This document shows, in pieces, positions 51,654 to 58,418 of a DNA stretch of 64,000 nt. Each line of letters starts with the position of its first letter. Within the stretch, counting starts at the first letter, position 1. The DNA comes from Chloroflexi bacterium UBA4733 (GTDB taxonomy: Bacteria > Chloroflexota > UBA4733). The stretch is taken from positions 15,103-79,102 of the forward strand of contig DHIZ01000164.1 of NCBI GenBank assembly GCA_002404055.1. Direction: 5' to 3'. A model generated the notes under the pieces. The model was not told the origin of the DNA. It saw only the letters and a program-made list of their open reading frames with translations, and did no database searches. The position numbers and the translations under genes were made by a program.

Positions 51654-53605
51654 GAAAAAAGGCGCCCCGACCAGCACCAGCTGACCTGCGATCGGCCTTG
51701 TTCGGTGCGGTCCAGCGGCTGCGCCGCCGCCCTCTCCCCTCATCCACGGTCTCGCTGCGCTCGCCGGCACCCCTCATCCCCTCATCCGCCGTCACCCTCG
51801 GTCGCACGCTCCGGCTGCTCTGGCAGGCCGATCCGCCGCGGGCAACGACCTACCTGCTCATTACGGTCATCCAGGGAATCCTTCCGCTCGCGGCAGCACT
51901 GCTGGTCAGGCTTGTGCTCAATCGGGCGGGTTCCGTGCTCGCCATTGAGCAGGCGAAAACGTCCCCCGTGGTTGTGCCGATCAACGCCGCTATGGTTGCG
52001 GCGACCTGGTATGTGGCCATCCGCTTCGCTGGGCGCTTTCTCCCACCACTCCAGGTACAACTCGGCGGCAACTTGCTGACTCGCGCCACCGGCCTCGTGG
52101 AGCAACGCCTGATGACGGTCGCCGGCGGCATCCCCGACCTGGACCACTTCGAGCGCCAGGAGTTTCAGGACGAGATCGCCTTCTTGCAACGTGAAGTGAG
52201 CTGGCGGCCCAAGAACCTGCTCCACGACCTGCACGATGTGCTCGCTGCCGTGCTCACGCTGGGCGGGTCGATGGCGCTCCTCTGGCGTTTCCAACCGTTG
52301 TTACCGCTGGCGCTACTCGTCTGCGGCATCCCCCAGGTGCTGGTGCAGGTGCGCCTACGCGACCGCACCTATCAGTCCATCACGCGCCGCTCCGAGGCGG
52401 CACGACAGATGGCGTACGCCGCCGCAGTGACGACTGATCCGAGCGCAGCGAAGGAGCTGCTCGTCTACGGCGTCGGTCCCTGGTTTCAGGCCCGTTGGCG
52501 GCGGCTGGCGGACGAAGCGCTGGCGGAGATGGCGCGACTGCGCCGGGCCGGCCTGCGCGGTACTGCCGCCATTATCGGCGGCAACGGACTCGTGCTTGCC
52601 CTCGGCTATGCCTATGTAGCCGCCCAGGTAGGCAACCAGCGGCTGACCATCGGCGACTTCGCCCTCTATCTCAGCATCGTTGCCGGCTTCCAGCAGACGC
52701 TCTTCCAGTTCACGGCTGGAGCTGCCAGCGCAGTAGACACCTCGCGCTACATGGCCCGCCTGTTTGCCTTCCTCTACGAGACGCACCCCAGTATCGCCAT
52801 CACGCCACCGGAGCAGGCGCTACCCGTGCCTGCCCGGCTACGGCAGGGCATCGAGCTGCGCGACATCTGGTTCAGTTATCCCGGCCAGAAGGCGCCGGTG
52901 CTGCGCGGCGTCACCTGCACCCTGCGCGCGGGCGAGACGGTTGCCGTGGTTGGTGAGAACGGCGCCGGCAAGACCACCCTCGTCAAGCTGCTGACCCGCC
53001 TTTACGATCCTTCCTCCGGGGAGATCCTCCTTGATGGCGTTCCCCTGGCAGCCTACAATCTGGCGGGCGCCCCCTGGGCGCTACGGCGGCAGACCGCCGT
53101 ACTCTTTCAGGACTTCGCTCACTTTGCGCTGTCCGCGCAGCACAATATCGGCGTGGGCGATGTCCAACAGGTCGACAACCGGGAGCGGGTGCTGGCAGCG
53201 GCGCATTGGGTCGGAGCAGATGGTGTGCTTAACAAGCTGCCAGGTGGGCTGGACACCCCACTCACTCGCGCCTTCGAGGGCGGTGTGGACCTCTCCGGTG
53301 GCGAGTGGCAGAAGATCGCGATGGCGCGTGCCGCCATGCGTGACGCCGCCCTGGTGATCCTGGATGAGCCGACAGCGGCCCTGGACGCCCAGGCCGAGTA
53401 TGAGTTGTTCCAGCGCTTCCGCGAGCTGGCTGCCGTCCGCACCGTCTTGCTGATCAGCCACCGCTTCTCGACGGTGCGCATGGCCGACCGCATCCTGGTG
53501 CTGGAAGGTGGCTTTATCATCGAGGACGGCAGCCACGCGGAGCTCGTGGCCCTGGGCGGGCGCTATGCCACACTGTTTGAGATGCAGGCCGGGCGGTATC
53601 GGTGA
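51650..53605 (+). CDS. ABC exporter half-transporter B1
   Basis: 651 residues overlapping A1. A 45-residue N-terminal tail rich in Pro, Ser and Arg includes a low-complexity CCCCTCATCCC-type repeat. The TMD (about 60-350) includes IPDLDHFERQEFQDEIAFLQR, SMALLWRFQPLLPLALLVCGIPQ and GNGLVLALGYAYVAAQ. The NBD has Walker A VGENGAGKTTLVKLL, signature LSGGEWQKIAMARAA, Walker B LVILDEPTAALD and switch His LLISHRFST; both catalytic glutamates are present in the pair. It is a close paralogue of the gene at 58.4 kb. Confidence 0.93.
   Translation: MRKKAPRPAPADLRSALFGAVQRLRRRPLPSSTVSLRSPAPLIPSSAVTLGRTLRLLWQADPPRATTYLLITVIQGILPLAAALLVRLVLNRAGSVLAIEQAKTSPVVVPINAAMVAATWYVAIRFAGRFLPPLQVQLGGNLLTRATGLVEQRLMTVAGGIPDLDHFERQEFQDEIAFLQREVSWRPKNLLHDLHDVLAAVLTLGGSMALLWRFQPLLPLALLVCGIPQVLVQVRLRDRTYQSITRRSEAARQMAYAAAVTTDPSAAKELLVYGVGPWFQARWRRLADEALAEMARLRRAGLRGTAAIIGGNGLVLALGYAYVAAQVGNQRLTIGDFALYLSIVAGFQQTLFQFTAGAASAVDTSRYMARLFAFLYETHPSIAITPPEQALPVPARLRQGIELRDIWFSYPGQKAPVLRGVTCTLRAGETVAVVGENGAGKTTLVKLLTRLYDPSSGEILLDGVPLAAYNLAGAPWALRRQTAVLFQDFAHFALSAQHNIGVGDVQQVDNRERVLAAAHWVGADGVLNKLPGGLDTPLTRAFEGGVDLSGGEWQKIAMARAAMRDAALVILDEPTAALDAQAEYELFQRFRELAAVRTVLLISHRFSTVRMADRILVLEGGFIIEDGSHAELVALGGRYATLFEMQAGRYR
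51725..51790. repeat. in-frame C-rich repeat in exporter B1 N-terminal tail
   Basis: The plus strand is CCTCTCCCCTCATCC / CCCCTCATCCCCTCATCC, the complement of the repeat in the DUF58 gene. It encodes a Pro/Ser/Leu-rich tail before the first helix. The paralogue at 58.4 kb has a related but different patch at the same place. Confidence 0.65.
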
Positions 53606-53708
53606 CGGAGATCAAGAATCGGCTAAACTATCCAGGCACCCCCGAAGGGGCTCGGCACGCGCTGACCGCGGAACTGGGTGAGGCAAGGAGACTCCTGAAC
53701 TTTTCAGA

Positions 53709-54002
53709 ATGGTTCGTACCAAGATGAACACCTACGCCGAACTGCTCGACCGGGCCAAGTGGGCGCGGCTTTCCCAGGAGGAGATTAATCAGGTTGCGCG
53801 CGAACTGCGGAGTGACCATCCGGCGACGGATCGCTACACGCTGCTGCACATCCTGAGCCGCGCCGGCGCGGTGGGTCGGGACTGGAATACGTTGCCCTCA
53901 GCCGCCCACCACTTCGACCTGGAGCGTGCGATCGATCCGGCCATCATTTCGATTGCGAAACGGCGGCTTGCCACCGTTGTTTCCGTGCCTACTGCCGGAT
54001 GA
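53709..54002 (+). CDS. small hypothetical protein
   Basis: 97 residues from ATG 53709 (or 53724, MNTYAELLDRAKWARLS). The first 60 residues have a helical plan (SQEEINQVARELRSDHPATDRYTLLHILSRAGAVG) like the start of HEAT-type immunity or adaptor proteins. The last 35 (DWNTLPSAAHHFDLERAIDPAIISIAKRRL) do not continue that repeat, so the gene may be a frameshifted or truncated remnant. It lies between exporter B1 and RsgA with a gap on each side. No function is assigned. Confidence 0.45.
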   Translation: MVRTKMNTYAELLDRAKWARLSQEEINQVARELRSDHPATDRYTLLHILSRAGAVGRDWNTLPSAAHHFDLERAIDPAIISIAKRRLATVVSVPTAG

Positions 54003-54201
54003 TCGAGACGGGGTAGCTTCGTCCCAGGATGTTCGGAGTGCCGCAGTGGCTTCCGTCATAGACTTCCCCAATGCACAGACATGACCTGACCGTACGAGGG
54101 TGCCAATCTACGAGCCGGTAGTACAGACGTTGTTGCATCAGCGGCGCACACCGTTTGACAGCCCGCTCGTTACGCCGTACAGTATCGAGGGTCGGTAACA
54201 C
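53989..54201 (-). CDS. possible small basic protein
   Basis: A 70-codon minus-strand frame from GTG 54201 reads VRRNERAVKRCAPLMQQRLYYR, then VDWHPRTVRSCLCIGEVYDGSHCG, ending YPVSIIRQ. It has four Cys and many Arg. No ribosome-binding site is convincing, and it overlaps the end of the gene at 53709. It could be spurious; listed because the intergenic DNA here is long and the composition is not random. Confidence 0.25.
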   Translation of the reverse strand: MLPTLDTVRRNERAVKRCAPLMQQRLYYRLVDWHPRTVRSCLCIGEVYDGSHCGTPNILGRSYPVSIIRQ

Positions 54202-54530
54202 CCACCCGAACAGGCTTCATGGCGCGACAGGAGGAACAGGCAATGCGTGTATACACCTGTGCCTTCCGCAGCGCGCTGAGGTGTGGACGCCGCTAACCGC
54301 TCGTCCAACGCATGCGTGCGTGCCGACAGTCCTGACCCGCTGATCCGCCTCATATGGGTCTTCGCGTTGGCTGGCGTGCAGCGCTTCCTCCTTCTCGGCG
54401 CAACGGTCGGCATCGTTTCCTCGGGACGTGTTCGCCCGCTGCCGTCGTCTATCACACCCTGACGGCGGTGTATAGCGGCGCGTCCTGCGGCTGCCCTGGA
54501 ACAATCCGCCGTAGCAGAAGTGAAGGACGT
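54003..54530. other. 528-bp intergenic region before rsgA
   Basis: Apart from the tentative minus-strand frame (53989-54201) and the short frame at 54243-54296, I see no gene, tRNA or repeat here. There is no clear promoter motif. The rsgA gene starts after it. Confidence 0.5.
54243..54296 (+). CDS. candidate 17-codon peptide before rsgA
   Basis: ATG 54243 has a strong AGGAGG site (54229-54234) eight bases upstream and reads MRVYTCAFRSALRCGRR to a TAA. It has two Cys and is basic. It may be a leader peptide for rsgA about 230 bp downstream, or a fortuitous frame; no attenuator hairpin is obvious. Confidence 0.25.
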   Translation: MRVYTCAFRSALRCGRR

Positions 54531-55592
54531 ATGACGAAGTATTCCCAACCCTCATTCAAGAATAGGGCGAAGCCGGCCTCACCGAAACCAGCCGCGCTAG
54601 AGGCCGAGGGCGCGAGAGGAAGCGACGACATTGACTTGCACCTTCGCCACGAAGGTACTGTCTATCGCAAGAGTCAAGGTCAGTATGCGGTGCGAGCGGG
54701 CGAGCGCGTTATCGGCTGCAGCATCTCGAACCGGTTACGCAAGAAGTTGGTCTACCCGATCGCCGATCCAGGATCGCTCCGCGCGCACGTCGTGACGGTG
54801 GAAGACATCCGCCTGGTTGATCCCATTGCTGTCGGTGACTGCGTGCAGTTCCTCGCCGGCAGTGACGGCAGCGGCATGATCGTCGAGGTGCTGCCTCGCC
54901 GGAGCAAGCTGGTGCGCCGGGCTGCCGGTCCCAAGCCGTTGGAGCAGGTGATCGTTGCCAACGTCGATCAAGTCATCGTCATTTGTGCCGCCCACCCAGC
55001 CCCCTCCTGGGAGTTGGTCGACCGCTACCTGGCGTCGGCGGAGTCCACCGAGTTGCCGGCGCGCATCTGTGTCACCAAGATCGACCTCATAGAGCCGAGC
55101 GTGCTTGATCTGGAAGTCGCCAACTACCGGACGCTGGGCTATCCCGTCGACCTCACCAGCGCCAGCAGCGGGGCGGGCGTTGCTGCCTTTGCTGAAGTCC
55201 TGCACCAACGGCTGTCCGTGCTGGCAGGCAGATCGGGCGCCGGGAAGACGAGCATCCTCAACGCCGTGCAACCTGACCTCGGCCTGCGCGTCGGCGCGGT
55301 GAGCGCCCTGACGGGTAAGGGGAAACACACCACCAGCTTTCTGGAGCTGTTTTCCCTGGAAGGCGGGGGGGGCGTGGTTGACACGCCGGGCATGCGGGAG
55401 TTCGGCCTCTGGGACGTTCGGCGCGATGACATCGCCCTCCTATTCCGTGAGTTGCGTCCGTTCGTCGGTACCTGCCGCTTCGGCCTGAGTTGCCGGCATC
55501 GTGAGGAACCCGGTTGCGCGATCACGGCGGCCGTCGCCGCCGGCCATGTCACGCCGCGCCGTTACCAAAGCTATCTGCGAATGGCCACGTGA
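54531..55592 (+). CDS. rsgA: ribosome small-subunit-dependent GTPase RsgA
   Basis: 353 residues from ATG 54531. The N-terminal OB fold (GTVYRKSQGQYAVRAGERVIGCS) is followed by the circularly permuted GTPase: CVTKIDLIEPS (G4), LAGRSGAGKTSILNAVQPDL (G1), GKGKHTTSF (G2 region), VVDTPGMREFGLWD (G3), then the zinc knuckle CRFGLSCRHREEPGCAI. It helps mature the 30S subunit, using GTP. The gene sits oddly between the two exporter pairs, alone on its strand with no ribosomal neighbours. Confidence 0.95.
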   Translation: MTKYSQPSFKNRAKPASPKPAALEAEGARGSDDIDLHLRHEGTVYRKSQGQYAVRAGERVIGCSISNRLRKKLVYPIADPGSLRAHVVTVEDIRLVDPIAVGDCVQFLAGSDGSGMIVEVLPRRSKLVRRAAGPKPLEQVIVANVDQVIVICAAHPAPSWELVDRYLASAESTELPARICVTKIDLIEPSVLDLEVANYRTLGYPVDLTSASSGAGVAAFAEVLHQRLSVLAGRSGAGKTSILNAVQPDLGLRVGAVSALTGKGKHTTSFLELFSLEGGGGVVDTPGMREFGLWDVRRDDIALLFRELRPFVGTCRFGLSCRHREEPGCAITAAVAAGHVTPRRYQSYLRMAT

Positions 55593-55726
55593 GTCGGCGG
55601 CGGGGCGACTGCCGCAAACCCATTGGCAACCGAGTGCGCGCGCGCCGGGGTGCCGTAGAATGGGGAGCAACGAGTTCTTCGTTGGCGCATTGGCCACGCC
55701 TTAAGCCTGAAGAAGGAGGCATTGGT

Positions 55727-56269
55727 ATGTCTGCCGAAGCGATTGGTCCCGTGCCGCAGGCACTGCGACTGCACTTTGACCGTATCGTCGCGCTCACAGA
55801 TCCCGTCTGTGCGCAGCATCTCAGTGAGGAGTACGCGCACCTCTGCCGTCGCCTCACCGCCGCGCTCTGCCGCAAACGTCCATCGCCGTTGCTGACCGGC
55901 AAGATCGAGGTCTGGGCGTGCGCCATCGTGTACGCGCTCGGCCGGGTCAATTTTCTCTTCGACAAGAGCCAGTCGCCGCATCTGCGTGCTGATCAATTGT
56001 GCGAACTGTTCAGCGTCGGCAAGAACACCGCCGCTGCCAAGGCCAAGCTGATCCTTGATGCGCTGAACATCGGCATCCTCGATCCGCGCTGGTGCTTGCC
56101 GAGCAAAATAGACGACAACCCGATGGCCTGGATGATCACAATCAACGGTTTCATCATCGACGCGCGCTATGCTCCCCCGGATGTGCAGGAAGAAGCGCTC
56201 CGTCTGGGCCTAATTCCCTATCTGCCCCAGAAACCTGCTGTCGCGCAGGGCAAAGAGCGAACGTGCTGA
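55727..56269 (+). CDS. DUF6398-like protein
   Basis: 180 residues from ATG 55727 with AAGGAGG about eight bases upstream. The sequence is helical: FDRIVALTDPVCAQHLSEEYAHLCRRLTAALCRKRPSPLLTG, then WACAIVYALGRVNFLFDKSQ, LRADQLCELFSVGKNTAAAKAKLILDALNI, and GFIIDARYAP. The VGKNTAAAKA helix resembles a helix-turn-helix. I recall it as DUF6398, unknown function. It precedes exporter A2 by 210 bp and may be a regulator of it, but that is inference. Confidence 0.7.
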   Translation: MSAEAIGPVPQALRLHFDRIVALTDPVCAQHLSEEYAHLCRRLTAALCRKRPSPLLTGKIEVWACAIVYALGRVNFLFDKSQSPHLRADQLCELFSVGKNTAAAKAKLILDALNIGILDPRWCLPSKIDDNPMAWMITINGFIIDARYAPPDVQEEALRLGLIPYLPQKPAVAQGKERTC

Positions 56270-56405
56270 GGGCTACCGCGGCAACTTGAGCGGCTGAATG
56301 CTTGCCGTGAACAGAATACTGCCGGATCGCTCAACCGGCTGAGCGCGACCTGGCCCACCGTCGGCGTCCAGCGCGCGGCCCAGTGGTATGGCGAAGCATC
56401 GCCGC

Positions 56406-56435
56406 TTGACAGGGACCAATATACGTAAGTATATT
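56406..56435 (+). promoter_or_regulatory. sigma-70-type promoter with embedded palindrome, before exporter A2
   Basis: TTGACA (56406-56411), an 18-base spacer and TATATT (56430-56435) give a good -35/-10 pair in otherwise GC-rich DNA. A palindrome, AATATAC-GTAA-GTATATT (56418-56435), occupies the spacer and the -10 box, a typical operator position for repression. It points at exporter A2 46 bp further on. The binding protein is unknown. Confidence 0.6.
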
Positions 56436-56480
56436 CTTACCAAATCTCCGCAGCAGCAGGGCATAGCGAGGAGGTAGGCG

Positions 56481-58418
56481 ATCAGCACAGGTGTCAGGTC
56501 TCTGCCGACCACGCTTGGCGGCCGGCTCGGCTCAACTTTCACCCTCTGGCAGCGCTCGCTGGCGCTGGCCGTTGCGGCGGCACCCCGCCAGGCCGTCACC
56601 CTCGGGCTGCTGATGCTGTTGCAGGCTTTCGTGCCGGTGGGCACGCTCTGGGCCTCGCGCGGCGTGGTCAACGCGGTCACGCGGGTCCTCGGCCTAGCCG
56701 GCTCCGGCGCCGCCAGCCTGTCTCTCACGACGTGGATTGCCCTGGCGGTCGGCTTGATCATCCTGCAGCAAGCACTGGCGACGCTCTTTCGCGCCACGCA
56801 GGAGTCGCTGGCCGACCGGCTCACTACCTTCGTCAACGGGGAGTTGCTGGCCGCCGTCAACCGCTGGCGTGGGCTCAGCCGCTTCGAGGACCCGACCTTC
56901 GCCAACCACCTTGTCACCGCCCGCGAGCGTGCCGTGCGTGGCCCCGTGGACCTCGCCGCCTACGGCGGGCGCCTGGCGCAGGCGCTGTTCACGATCGTCG
57001 CCATGGGCGCCGCGCTCTGGCGGCTGCACCCGCTGGCGCCCCTACTGTTGCTCCTGGCGCACATCCCGGAAGCGCTGCAGGAGAACGACTTCGCCCAGAA
57101 GTCGGGCAACGTGCTGCGCGTCCAGGGGGCGGAGGGCCGCAAGCTGGTCGCCTACCACGCCGCCGTGCTCGGCGCCGAAACGGCCAAGGACGTTCGCCTC
57201 TATGACCTGGGTAGTTTCTTCCTCGGCCTCTATGGCACGCTGTTCGGGCGGATGTCCGCCGAAATGTGGGCGCTGCGCCGCCAACTGCTCGCCCGCATGG
57301 CGCCGGCCCAGGCGCTCTCGGCCGGGGCAGCGGCGATCGTCTACCTCTACGCCATCCAGCGCGTCCTGGTTGGCGAGTTGACGCTGGGCGACCTCGTCCT
57401 CTTCGCCGGCGCGCTCGGCCAGTTGCATCTGGCGCTCTACGAAGTCGGCTTCGACGTCGGCTTCTTCGCCATGATCTTCACCTGGCTACCCAGCCTCTTC
57501 CTCGTGCTCGACGCCGAACCGGACCTGCCCCACCCCCAACCCCCTCCCCAGCAAGCTGGAGAGGGGGCGGTGGTACTTGCTGCCGTACCTTTCTCCCCTC
57601 TCCACGGAGTGGGGAGGGGCTGGGGTGGGGCGCTCGCGCCGCGACCTATCCGCTCGGGGCTGGTGCTGGAGGAGGTTTCCTTCCGCTACCCAGGCGCCGA
57701 GACTGACATGCTGCGGCAGGTCTCTTTCGCCATTCGCCCCGGCGAGCGGATGGCGCTGGTCGGCCGCAACGGCGCGGGGAAGACGACGTTGGTGAAGCTG
57801 CTCTGCCGCTTCTACGATCCGACCGAGGGGCGCATCCTGCTGGACGGCGTCGACCTGCGCGACTACGATCTGGACGACCTGCGCCGGCAGATTGGCGTCG
57901 TTTTCCAGGATTTCGTCGCCTACCAGCTCACGGCGCAGGAGAATGTTGGTCTGGGCGACGTTCGGCGGCTGGAAGATCTGGCCGCGGTCCAGGCGGCAGC
58001 GCGACAGGGCGGTGCGGCCGCGCTGATTGAGGCGCTACCCAAGGGCTACGCCACCCGGCTGGGCAGTCAGTTCGGCGGGGTGAACCTCTCCGGCGGCCAG
58101 TGGCAGAAGATCGCCTTGAGCCGAGCCTTCATGCGAGACGCCCAACTGCTTATCCTCGACGAACCAACCGCCGCGCTGGATGTGCAGGCGGAATACGACG
58201 TGTACCGGCGCTTCAGCGAGCTGACCCAGGACCGGATGACGGTGCTGGTCAGCCACCGCTTCAGCACCGTCCGTATGGCCGACCGCATCGTCTACCTGGA
58301 GGAAGGCCGGCTGGTCGAGGAAGGCAGCCACGAGCAGTTACTGGCGCTGGATGGCGGCTACGCCCACCTCTACGGCCTCCAGGCGGAACTGTACCGAGAT
58401 GAGGCGACGAAGCGATGA
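56481..58418 (+). CDS. ABC exporter half-transporter A2
   Basis: About 645 residues if it begins at the ATC at 56481, placed six bases after GAGGAGG; the frame is closed by a TAG at 56475. The first ATG in frame is 56613, which would remove the first 44 residues including TM1 (seen in the A1 paralogue as SLWRRTLVLIFAAAPRQ). The TMD has YLYAIQRVLVGELTLGDLVLFAG. The NBD has Walker A VGRNGAGKTTLVKLLCR, signature LSGGQWQKIALSRA, Walker B LLILDEPTAALD. The TMD-NBD linker carries a palindromic repeat in frame. It overlaps B2 by four bases. Confidence 0.9.
   Translation: MSTGVRSLPTTLGGRLGSTFTLWQRSLALAVAAAPRQAVTLGLLMLLQAFVPVGTLWASRGVVNAVTRVLGLAGSGAASLSLTTWIALAVGLIILQQALATLFRATQESLADRLTTFVNGELLAAVNRWRGLSRFEDPTFANHLVTARERAVRGPVDLAAYGGRLAQALFTIVAMGAALWRLHPLAPLLLLLAHIPEALQENDFAQKSGNVLRVQGAEGRKLVAYHAAVLGAETAKDVRLYDLGSFFLGLYGTLFGRMSAEMWALRRQLLARMAPAQALSAGAAAIVYLYAIQRVLVGELTLGDLVLFAGALGQLHLALYEVGFDVGFFAMIFTWLPSLFLVLDAEPDLPHPQPPPQQAGEGAVVLAAVPFSPLHGVGRGWGGALAPRPIRSGLVLEEVSFRYPGAETDMLRQVSFAIRPGERMALVGRNGAGKTTLVKLLCRFYDPTEGRILLDGVDLRDYDLDDLRRQIGVVFQDFVAYQLTAQENVGLGDVRRLEDLAAVQAAARQGGAAALIEALPKGYATRLGSQFGGVNLSGGQWQKIALSRAFMRDAQLLILDEPTAALDVQAEYDVYRRFSELTQDRMTVLVSHRFSTVRMADRIVYLEEGRLVEEGSHEQLLALDGGYAHLYGLQAELYRDEATKR
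57527..57631. repeat. in-frame palindromic repeat in exporter A2 linker
   Basis: The left arm CCCCACCCCCAACCCCCTCC (about 57527-57548) and the right arm GGGGAGGGGCTGGGGTGGGG (57611-57630) are imperfect complements, with a second inner pair (GGAGAGGGGG and TCTCCCCTCTCC). The block lies between the TMD and the NBD and is translated as a Pro/Gly-rich linker. The paralogue A1 has no such block at the same place. Confidence 0.8.
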
